Source: Nonomuraea sp. MG754425
Lineage (GTDB): Bacteria; Actinomycetota; Actinomycetes; Streptosporangiales; Streptosporangiaceae
Assembly: GCF_021699195.1 (NCBI RefSeq)
Contig: NZ_SSXE01000041.1
Location: 1-64,000 of the forward strand
Length of the DNA stretch: 64,000 nucleotides
Reading direction: 5' to 3'
The notes under the pieces were generated by a model that saw only the letters and a program-made list of their open reading frames with translations, was not told the DNA's origin and made no database searches. Below, in pieces: positions 58,119-64,000 of this stretch. Position 1 is the first letter of the stretch. Every line of letters begins with the position of its first letter. A program made the position numbers and the translations under genes.

Positions 58119-59267
58119 TTAAGGTCGCTGGATTCCGAGCATGCGGGCGATCTTGTCCCGCTGGACTTCCGAGGTGCCGGAGTAGATCGTCCCTCCGGTC
58201 GCGTCGCGCAGGTCCTTCTCGATGCCGTACTCGGTGAGGTAGCCGCGCGCGCCGAACACCTGCACCGCGTCGGCCGCCGACTTCAGGTTCGCCTCGCTGG
58301 CCAGCAGCTTGGAGATCGCGATGTCCACCATCACGTCCTCGCCCGCCGCGAACCTCTCGGCGGTGTCGTAGAGCCACCGGGCGGCGGTCTCCACCCCGAT
58401 CCGCATGTCGACGATCTTGTCCGCGATGAGCTGGCAGGAGCCGATCGAGGCGCCGAACTGCAGCCGCGACCTGGCGAACTCCACGCACCTCTCCAGCCGG
58501 TGCCGCGCGGCGCCGATGCTGATGATGAAGGAGCAGAGGATCTCCCACTTCATCACGTGGTCGAGGATGAAGTAGCCGCGCCCCGGGCGGCCGACCACGT
58601 TCGCGGCCGGCACCGCGCAGTCGGTGAAGGTCAGGTTGCAGAACGGCGAGGTGCGCAGGCCCATCTTGTCGATCGGCGGGCCGATCTCGAAGCCCGGGGT
58701 GTCCCGCTCGACCACGAACGCCGTCATGCCGAACATGCCCTGGTCGACGTCCGTCTTGGCGTACACCAGGAACAGGTCGGCGACCGGGCCGCTGCTGACG
58801 AAACACTTCTCGCCGTTGAGCAGGTAGACCTCGCCCTCCCGGGTCGCCGTCGTCCGCATGCTCGTCGCGTCGGAGCCGCCGTGCCGCTCGGTGATCGCGT
58901 GCGCGCCGATCGCGGTGCCGTCGCAGATCGACGGCAGGTAGCGCGCCTTGAGCTCGTCCGAGCCGAACGCCTGGACGGGGACGCCCGTGCTCACCACATG
59001 GGTCGAGACGGCGAAGTTCAGCCCGCTGTCGCGGCAGCCGTACCCGAGACCCTCCAGCACGTGCATCGTGCTGAGCAGGTCCTCGCCCCGTCCGCCCCAC
59101 TTCTCGTCGAACGGCAGGCGGAGCAGGCCCTGCTCGGCGAGCAGCTTCCACTGGGCATGCGGGAACTCCCCGCCCTGGTCCCGCTGGAGGTGCCCTTCGC
59201 CGCAGGCCGAGAACACCTCGGCGAAGGACTCCCGCAGCCGCCGCTGCCCGTCGCTCCACTCCCGCAT
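58119..59267 (-). CDS. acyl-carrier dehydrogenase, PltE/RedW-like (prolyl-PCP dehydrogenase type)
   Basis: The 382-residue flavoprotein has the acyl-CoA dehydrogenase pattern: GAHAITERHGGSDA near residue 125, CFVSSGPVADLFLVYAKTD, and at the C-terminus GYLTEYGIEKDLRDATGG followed by IYSGTSEVQR. The usual catalytic Glu of IYEGT is Ser, as I recall for the prolyl-carrier-protein dehydrogenases PltE and RedW, whose sequence it follows in several blocks. Those enzymes oxidise carrier-bound proline to pyrrole-2-carboxyl. The neighbouring carrier protein and AMP ligase complete the same trio. CAGGAG precedes the ATG. Dehydrogenation of another carrier-bound amino acid is possible. Confidence 0.72.
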   Translation of the reverse strand: MREWSDGQRRLRESFAEVFSACGEGHLQRDQGGEFPHAQWKLLAEQGLLRLPFDEKWGGRGEDLLSTMHVLEGLGYGCRDSGLNFAVSTHVVSTGVPVQAFGSDELKARYLPSICDGTAIGAHAITERHGGSDATSMRTTATREGEVYLLNGEKCFVSSGPVADLFLVYAKTDVDQGMFGMTAFVVERDTPGFEIGPPIDKMGLRTSPFCNLTFTDCAVPAANVVGRPGRGYFILDHVMKWEILCSFIISIGAARHRLERCVEFARSRLQFGASIGSCQLIADKIVDMRIGVETAARWLYDTAERFAAGEDVMVDIAISKLLASEANLKSAADAVQVFGARGYLTEYGIEKDLRDATGGTIYSGTSEVQRDKIARMLGIQRP

Positions 59268-59280
59268 ACCCTGGCTCCTG

Positions 59281-59655
59281 TCAGTACTGGGAGAACTCGA
59301 GGCCGCTGAAGTCGTGCCGCTCCTGCCCGGTCAGCGCCGGGGCGAAGACGCAGATGAGACGCAGGTTCTCCATCGGAGAGGCGACGAGGTAGTGGGCGTC
59401 GTGCTGGTCGAGCGCGTACAGGGTGCCCGGCTCGATCGGGTGCTCGCCGCCGTCGGAGTCCACGACCATCCCCGTGCCGGAGACGCAGTAGCACGCCTCC
59501 AGGTGGTTGCGGTACTGCAGCGGCGACCTCGTGCCCGCCCACACGGTGGTGTCGGTCAGCGTGTAACCCATGCCGTCGTCGGCCACGAGCAGACGGCGGC
59601 TGATGCCGTTGCCCCACTCGATCCCCGGCACGTCGTCAACCTGTCGAACGATCAT
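59281..59655 (-). CDS. EctC-like (ectoine synthase family) cupin
   Basis: The 124-residue cupin matches ectoine synthase over its full length: MIVRQVDDVPG, RRLLVADDGMGYTLTDTTVWAGT, YRNHLEACYCVSGTG, EPGTLYALDQHDAHYL and LICVFAPALTGQE. The EctC iron ligands correspond to Glu in NHLEA, Tyr in TLYAL and His in DAHYL, and all are present. EctC closes N-gamma-acetyl-2,4-diaminobutyrate to the ectoine ring. No ectA or ectB is in the window, so the substrate must be another diaminobutyrate-like compound, possibly made by the PLP enzyme from SAM. GGGGAAAG precedes the ATG. It lies between the carrier protein and the dehydrogenase genes. Confidence 0.88.
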   Translation of the reverse strand: MIVRQVDDVPGIEWGNGISRRLLVADDGMGYTLTDTTVWAGTRSPLQYRNHLEACYCVSGTGMVVDSDGGEHPIEPGTLYALDQHDAHYLVASPMENLRLICVFAPALTGQERHDFSGLEFSQY

Positions 59656-59668
59656 GGTCTTTCCCCCG

Positions 59669-59941
59669 TCAGTTCTCGGAGAGCGCGGGCACGCGCTCAC
59701 GTGCGGTACGGCTGACAAATCGGCGAATGGCGGCGACGGACAGGAAGTCGTTCATCGAGATGTCCACGTCGTCGATGGGAATGTCGTAGCGGTCGGCCAG
59801 CCAATTGATGATCGGAAGCAGGCTGAGGCTGTTCACCACCCCGTTGTCGACGAGGTCGTAGTCGTCGTCCAGCTCTTCCGGCGCGATGTCGGGCAGGAAT
59901 TCCCGCACGATGTACTGTTTGATGGCCAGCGAAGGGTCCAT
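59669..59941 (-). CDS. acyl/peptidyl carrier protein
   Basis: The 90-residue carrier protein has DNGVVNSLSLLPIINWL, where the serine of NSLSL takes the place of the DSL phosphopantetheine site, and a typical acidic helix pattern. The ATG follows AGGAGTTGAGC; a TTG two codons upstream overlaps the ligase stop. It is encoded directly after the AMP ligase and close to the PltE-like dehydrogenase, which matches the ligase-carrier-dehydrogenase trio of pyrrole formation (PltF, PltL, PltE). It would hold the amino acid as a thioester during oxidation. Confidence 0.85.
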   Translation of the reverse strand: MDPSLAIKQYIVREFLPDIAPEELDDDYDLVDNGVVNSLSLLPIINWLADRYDIPIDDVDISMNDFLSVAAIRRFVSRTARERVPALSEN

Positions 59942-59943
59942 GC

Positions 59944-61410
59944 TCAACTCCTGTTCCGCAGGTTCCGCAGGATCGTCTGCCGGTCCGGCTTTCCGGTCGG
60001 CGTCACGGGCAAGGGGTCGTCCACGACCTGGATCGTGGTGGGGATGGCGGCCCTGGGCAGCCTGGCCCGGCAGTAGTCGCGCAGCGCCAGGCTGTTCAGC
60101 GCGCCGGGCGCGGTCCTGCGCACGACCGCGTGGATGCGCACTCCGGCCAGGTCGTCGGGGACGCCGACCACGGCGGCGTCCACAGCCGCCTCGTGGGCCA
60201 GCAGCAGGTGCTCGACCTCCGCCAGGTTCACCCTGGTGCCGCGCACCTTGACCTGGAAGTCGTTCCTGCCGACCAGGGTGAACACGCCGTCTTCGGCGCG
60301 GTGCACCACGTCTCCGGAGCGGAAGCGCCCGCCGCCGAAGCCGCCCTCGCGCCCCAGGTATCCGGCCGCCTGGAACGGCGTGCGCACCAGCAGCTCGCCG
60401 GTCGCCGGGCCGTCGAGCACCGTGCCGTCCTCGTCCACGACCAGCGCTTCCACGCCGGGCAGCGGGCGGCCGATCGGCAGGCTGCGCTCACCGCCGGTGA
60501 CCTCGTACAGGAAGCTGTCGTTGGTCTCGGTGCAGCCGTAGACGTTGTAGAGCCGGGCGGCCGGGAACAGCGCGGGCAGCTCGTCCAGCAGCCGGGCCGA
60601 GACCTTGTCGCCGGTCATGAGCACGTGCCGGACGCCGCGCAGCGGCCGGTCCCGGCAGGCGTCGGCCAGCAGGCGGTACATCATCGGCACCGACTGGACC
60701 ACCGCCACGTTCTCCGCCTCGATGAGCCCGGCCAGGTAACGGCCGTCGGACGCCCTGGCCGCGTCCACCGCGACGACGGTGCCGCCCGCCTTGAGGGTGG
60801 CCCAGACGTCCAGCAGGCACAGGTCGAAGCTGAGCGGCGCGTAGTTCAGCACCGCCGTGCCGGGCCCGAGTCCGAACCGGTCGATGGCCCAGTCGGTGAA
60901 CCGGTCCACGGCTGCGGCCGGCAGCGGCACGATCTTCGGCACGCCGGTCGAGCCCGAGGTGGTGAGCATGAAGGAGACGTCCTCGTGCCCGCGTTCGCCG
61001 GGGCCGGCGTCCCCGTGCGGGCCGAGTTCGCGGAGTTCGTCGTCGTCGAGGAGCGCGGCGCAGCCGGCGCGGGCCAGCAGCTCCTCCAGCGCGTGCTCGC
61101 CGAGTTCGGCCGAGGGCAGCAGGAACGGCCGCCCGGCCAGCAGGCAGGCCATGATCGAGGCGACCGTGCGCGGCGACTTCACCGCCCGCACCGCCACGGC
61201 CCGGCCCGCCGGCAGGCCCAGCGCCGCCAGCCGCCCGGCCCCGGCCACCGCCATGGCGTGCAGCCCGGCGTAGGTGACGCGCTCGTCCCCCATGACGAGC
61301 GCCACGGAATCGGGCCGGACGCGGGCACGCTCCACCAGACAGGCCAGCAAAGAACGAGAGCGCCCCACCGTCAATCTCCAATCCGGCCCGATATCAAGAA
61401 ATTCGGGCAC
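59944..61410 (-). CDS. AMP-dependent aminoacyl ligase, PltF-like
   Basis: The free-standing adenylating enzyme has about 488 residues from the GTG at 61410 (VPEFLDIG) or 474 from the GTG at 61368, which has GGAG in front. Motifs are MLTTSGSTGVPKIV, LYNVYGCTETNDSFLY, TGELLVRTPFQAAGY, RSGDVVHRAEDGVFTLVGRND and the C-terminal lysine in VTPTGKPDRQ. The YGCTETND stretch and overall size resemble my memory of stand-alone proline ligases of the PltF/RedM type. It would adenylate an amino acid and load the carrier protein encoded next. It heads the long operon. A dyad is centred 40 bp before the first GTG. Proline specificity is inferred from neighbours, not proven. Confidence 0.75.
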   Translation of the reverse strand: MPEFLDIGPDWRLTVGRSRSLLACLVERARVRPDSVALVMGDERVTYAGLHAMAVAGAGRLAALGLPAGRAVAVRAVKSPRTVASIMACLLAGRPFLLPSAELGEHALEELLARAGCAALLDDDELRELGPHGDAGPGERGHEDVSFMLTTSGSTGVPKIVPLPAAAVDRFTDWAIDRFGLGPGTAVLNYAPLSFDLCLLDVWATLKAGGTVVAVDAARASDGRYLAGLIEAENVAVVQSVPMMYRLLADACRDRPLRGVRHVLMTGDKVSARLLDELPALFPAARLYNVYGCTETNDSFLYEVTGGERSLPIGRPLPGVEALVVDEDGTVLDGPATGELLVRTPFQAAGYLGREGGFGGGRFRSGDVVHRAEDGVFTLVGRNDFQVKVRGTRVNLAEVEHLLLAHEAAVDAAVVGVPDDLAGVRIHAVVRRTAPGALNSLALRDYCRARLPRAAIPTTIQVVDDPLPVTPTGKPDRQTILRNLRNRS

Positions 61411-61441
61411 AGCAGAAATGGTGGACCGCCGGCCTGCGCGG

Positions 61442-61458
61442 GACATCTCCGAGAATGC
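61442..61458 (-). promoter_or_regulatory. recurrent 17-bp dyad, copy I (head of the long operon)
   Basis: On the minus strand it reads GCATTCTCGGAGATGTC, nearly identical to copy A. It is centred 40 bp before the GTG at 61410 and about 149 bp before the divergent methyltransferase start, so it could control the whole 12.5-kb operon and perhaps both directions. Confidence 0.55.
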
Positions 61459-61598
61459 CCGATGGCCCAGGCCGGAAAGGCGGAGAAAAACACGCTGAAA
61501 GAAGTCCGGCGCGGCGTCCCGTGCCACTGTGAGCCACGAGCCCCGGCCGCCCGGCGAAGGGCGACCGGCGAAAACCGGCGCTTCTCGACGGGAGTGAG

Positions 61599-62633
61599 AT
61601 GCTTGACTGCGAGCGGCCACCGGCCGCGGTCCTGCGTGAACTGATCAACGGTTATCAGGTCTCCCAGGCCATCCACGCCGCCGCGGCGCTGGGCCTCGCG
61701 GACCTGCTCGGCGACCTGCCCCGCGGCAACGACGACCTGGCCGCCGAGACCCGGACGCACCCCGCCTCGCTCTACCGGCTGCTGCGCGCGCTGGCCGCCG
61801 CAGGCGTCTTCCGCGAGCACGACGGCCGCCGCTTCACGCTGACCCCGCTGGGGGAGTGCCTGCGCTCCGACGCGAAGGAGCCGATGGGCGGCTGGGCCCG
61901 CTACATCGGCCGGCCAGCCCACTGGCGGGCGTGGGGCGGCCTGCTGGACGGCGTCCGCACCGGCGAGAACGCCTTCCACCTCGTGCACGGCGTCAAGGTC
62001 TGGCAGGCCAGGGCCGCCGACCCGGACGAGCAGGCGATCTTCGACCAGGCCATGATGAACCTCTCCCGAGGACTGGTGGCGGACCTGCTGGAAAGCTGCG
62101 ACTTCAGCCGGTTCGGCACGCTCGTGGACGTCGGCGGCGGCCAGGGCACGACACTGGCCGCCGTGCTCGCCGCCCACCCGCGGCTGCGCGGCGTGCTGTT
62201 CGACCGGCCGCAGACCGTCGAGGCCGCCCGCCGGGAACTGGACGCGGCGGGCGTCGCCGGCCGGTGCCGCGTCGTCGGGGGCGACTTCTTCTCCTCCGTG
62301 CCGCCGGGCGGGGACGCGTACCTGCTCAAGGGCGTCCTGCAGGACTGGGACGACGAGCAGTCCGTGCGGATCCTGAGCCAGTGCCGCCGGGCGATGTCCG
62401 CCGACGCGAACCTGATCGTCGTCGACCGCGAGATCGGCCCGCCCAACGCGTGCCTGAACGGCAAGCTGTCCGACCTGAACATGCTGGTCAGCCCCGGCGG
62501 GCAGAACCGCACCCGCGAGGAGTACCAGGCGCTGCTGAGCGCCGCCGGCTTCCGCGTGCTCGGCGTCCGCCCGATGCCCGACGACCGCTGCGCCATCACC
62601 GCACTCCCGCAGGAGAAGGAGGAGCGCTCATGA
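61599..62633 (+). CDS. SAM-dependent O-methyltransferase, methyltransf_2 type
   Basis: The 344-residue protein has an N-terminal winged-helix dimerisation region (GLADLLGDLPRG, SLYRLLRALAAAGVF) and a C-terminal catalytic domain with TLVDVGGGQGTTLAAVLAAHP near residue 165 and YLLKGVLQDWDDEQS near 245. The last block usually contains HDWDDE, where His is the catalytic base of plant-type O-methyltransferases; here it is Gln, as in some actinomycete tailoring enzymes that act by proximity. It would methylate a phenol or carboxylate. GGGAGTGAG precedes the ATG. The second ATP-grasp gene overlaps its stop by four bases, so they act together. Confidence 0.88.
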   Translation: MLDCERPPAAVLRELINGYQVSQAIHAAAALGLADLLGDLPRGNDDLAAETRTHPASLYRLLRALAAAGVFREHDGRRFTLTPLGECLRSDAKEPMGGWARYIGRPAHWRAWGGLLDGVRTGENAFHLVHGVKVWQARAADPDEQAIFDQAMMNLSRGLVADLLESCDFSRFGTLVDVGGGQGTTLAAVLAAHPRLRGVLFDRPQTVEAARRELDAAGVAGRCRVVGGDFFSSVPPGGDAYLLKGVLQDWDDEQSVRILSQCRRAMSADANLIVVDREIGPPNACLNGKLSDLNMLVSPGGQNRTREEYQALLSAAGFRVLGVRPMPDDRCAITALPQEKEERS

Positions 62634-63847
62634 CGACGCGCGTCCTGTACCTCGGATGGTGGAGCGACGCGGCCGACGTGCTGGCGCGGCACGGGTGCGA
62701 GGCCGCCTTCGTCGTGCCCGCGGCGGAGCGGGAGGCGCCCGCCCGGCACGGGTTCACCGGCCCGGTGGTCGTCGTCCCCGAGGTGACCCGCCTGGACGAC
62801 GTGGTCGCCGGGCTCATACGCGACGGCGTGGACCCGCGCGGCTTCGACGTGATCTGCTCCGAGCACGAGGAGTGCATCGTCCCGGCGGCCGTCCTCGCCG
62901 CCGCGTACGGCCGGGCCGGGCTGACGATGGACACCGCCGTCGCGCTGCGCGACAAGATGGTCCAGAAACGGCTGGTCAGGAACGCGGGCCTGCCCGTCGC
63001 CGGCTGCCGTACCGTGCACGCGCTCGACGAGCCCGGCGTCGTCCCGCCGTTCGTGGTCAAGCCGCTCTCGGGCGTCTCCACGCAGCACACGTACGTGGTG
63101 CGCGGGCAGGAGGCGCTGGAGCGGGTCACCGCCGTGCTGGCCGCGTCGGGCCGTCAGGGGCCGTGGCTGGTCGAGGAGTACATGACGGGCGGCGAGATGC
63201 ACGCCGACGGCGTGGTCAGGGACGGCCGGCTGCTGTTCCTCGGCCTGTCCCGCTACCTGCAGAACCTCATCGAGATCCAGGACGGCGGCCTGGTCGGCTC
63301 GGTCACCGTCGATCCCGGCGCCCACCCCGGCCTGTACCGCCAGGTCCGCGAGCTGGCCTCGGCCGCGCTCAAGGCGCTCGGGCACACCGACGGCGTCTTC
63401 CACATGGAGCTGTTCGACCAGGGCGACCGGCTGGCCTTCAGCGAGTGCGCGGGCCGCATCGGCGGCGGCATGGTGCTGGAGACCACGGCCGCCAAGTTCG
63501 GCGTCGACCTGTACGACGAGTGGGCCAGGGCCGTGCTCGGCCGCCCGTCGGCCATCGGCCGGGACCGCCGGTACGACACCCGGGCGCACGGCTGGGTGCA
63601 CCTGATCGCCCGCCCGGGACGGGTGCGCGCCATGCCCGCCGCCGACGACGTGCGCGACCGGCCCTGCGTCACCGACGTGCAGATGCGGGTGGGGCCGGGC
63701 GACACCGTCCAGGACTCGGCGACGGCGTCGAACGCCCGGGCCGCCACCGTCTCCGTGGCCGGGGAGACCGAGGACGGGCTGGCCGGCGAGATGCGGGCAC
63801 TGGCCCGGTGGTTCCGCGACCGCGTCCACGTCGAGGCCCCCGCCTGA
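62630..63847 (+). CDS. ATP-grasp carboxylate-amine ligase
   Basis: The 405-residue protein has the ATP-grasp fold of the L-amino acid ligase/BtrJ-like type: RDKMVQKRLVRNAGLPVAG near residue 105-120, PPFVVKPLSGVSTQHTYVV as the nucleotide strand, WLVEEYMTGGEMHADG near 180, and metal ligands in HMELFDQGDRLAFSECAGRIGGG near 260-280. Such enzymes make an amide or dipeptide bond through an acyl phosphate. It is translationally coupled to the methyltransferase (ATGA). It differs from the PurD-like ligase at 53847, so the cluster has two separate ATP-dependent amide-forming steps besides the NRPS. Substrates are unknown. Confidence 0.85.
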   Translation: MTTRVLYLGWWSDAADVLARHGCEAAFVVPAAEREAPARHGFTGPVVVVPEVTRLDDVVAGLIRDGVDPRGFDVICSEHEECIVPAAVLAAAYGRAGLTMDTAVALRDKMVQKRLVRNAGLPVAGCRTVHALDEPGVVPPFVVKPLSGVSTQHTYVVRGQEALERVTAVLAASGRQGPWLVEEYMTGGEMHADGVVRDGRLLFLGLSRYLQNLIEIQDGGLVGSVTVDPGAHPGLYRQVRELASAALKALGHTDGVFHMELFDQGDRLAFSECAGRIGGGMVLETTAAKFGVDLYDEWARAVLGRPSAIGRDRRYDTRAHGWVHLIARPGRVRAMPAADDVRDRPCVTDVQMRVGPGDTVQDSATASNARAATVSVAGETEDGLAGEMRALARWFRDRVHVEAPA

Positions 63848-63858
63848 CGCCGCCCCTT

Positions 63859-64000
63859 CATGACGCGCGGGCCGCGATGCCGGACAGCACGGTGGCGAGC
63901 GGCCCGGGCGCCGTCCACATCGGCCAGCAGCCCGTGTCCAGCGTGTGGAAGTCCCAGGTGGGCTCCGCGCGCAGGGCGGTGACGTCGGCGGCGAGATGGC
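63859..64000 (-). CDS. alpha/beta hydrolase, C-terminal fragment (gene cut by the window edge)
   Basis: On the minus strand the last 46 codons of a gene are visible, ending ATVLSGIAARAS and stop. The stretch WDFHTLDTGCWPMWTAPGPL resembles the C-terminal histidine region of alpha/beta hydrolases (usually TGHWPM), but Cys stands where the catalytic His is expected. It faces the ATP-grasp gene convergently with an 11-bp gap and no hairpin. Too little is visible to say what it does or whether the enzyme is active. Confidence 0.6.

Overview
The window is about 64 kb of very GC-rich DNA (by eye above 70% G+C) with strong C/G preference at third codon positions, frequent GTG starts and typical actinomycete families (SARP/AfsR-type regulator with TPRs, StrR/ParB-like regulator, F420-type oxidoreductase, MFS-DHA2 exporter). 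It is almost certainly a filamentous actinomycete; a Streptosporangiales host such as Nonomuraea or Actinomadura is plausible but not proven. Nearly everything reads as one large secondary-metabolite gene cluster, with few housekeeping genes, no tRNA or rRNA, no insertion sequence and no CRISPR. The left edge cuts a regulator and the right edge cuts a hydrolase, so the cluster may run on beyond both ends.

Layout. 1-3.6 kb: 3' part of a SARP/AfsR-type regulator, an arylformamidase-like hydrolase, prephenate dehydrogenase (tyrosine supply) and a carrier protein. 3.8-18 kb: redox and tailoring genes (two HsaA-type flavin hydroxylases, a berberine-bridge oxidase, an FAD epoxidase-like enzyme, an SDR, DUF2855, an HpaB/SgcC-type phenol hydroxylase), an exporter, an unusual methyltransferase and an oddly leaderless solute-binding protein. 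18-20 kb: StrR/ParB-like regulator and a TIM-barrel epimerase-like protein. 20.3-29 kb: a beta-tyrosine block comprising a tyrosine 2,3-aminomutase of the MIO family, a C-A-PCP NRPS module, a free-standing condensation enzyme, a PhyH dioxygenase and a P450. 29-35 kb: F420-type oxidoreductase, acyltransferase-3, a bicovalent FAD oxidase, an Eis-like acetyltransferase and an arylamine N-acetyltransferase. 35-43 kb: an aryl-CoA ligase diverging from a Paa-type epoxidase operon (paaA-paaB fused, paaC, paaD, paaE) plus a molybdopterin oxidoreductase. 43-48 kb: small alpha/beta hydrolase, SnoaL-like protein, DUF2306 membrane protein and two beta-propeller dehydrogenase-like proteins. 48.2-61.4 kb: one long minus-strand operon. 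Reading 5' to 3' it encodes AMP ligase, carrier protein, EctC-like cupin, PltE-like dehydrogenase, transglutaminase-like protein, a PLP enzyme of the Cys/Met-metabolism fold, an EamA transporter, a PurD-like ATP-grasp ligase, and then a complete methionine-salvage set mtnA-B-D-C-E-P. 61.6-64 kb: O-methyltransferase, a second ATP-grasp ligase and a partial hydrolase.

How it may work together (inference). The beta-tyrosine block should make, activate and hydroxylate beta-tyrosine, as in enediyne side chains, but no enediyne PKS is present. The AMP ligase/carrier/dehydrogenase trio looks like the prolyl-to-pyrrolyl starter system. The most unusual part is a whole MTA-to-methionine salvage pathway co-transcribed with a PLP enzyme: this suggests that SAM is used as a stoichiometric four-carbon amino-acid donor (gamma-substitution releasing methylthioadenosine). 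The EctC-like cupin would be well placed to cyclise the resulting diaminobutyrate-type unit.

Two structural observations cut across the genes. A 17-bp asymmetric dyad (consensus roughly GCAWTnnCGnAGATGCG) recurs upstream of at least ten genes in the same orientation relative to each, at preferred distances, and looks like a cluster-wide regulator site. A perfect 47+47 bp head-to-head palindrome at 55865-55958 joins the end of the PLP gene to a 5'-truncated EamA gene and is probably a fold-back assembly artefact with sequence missing.
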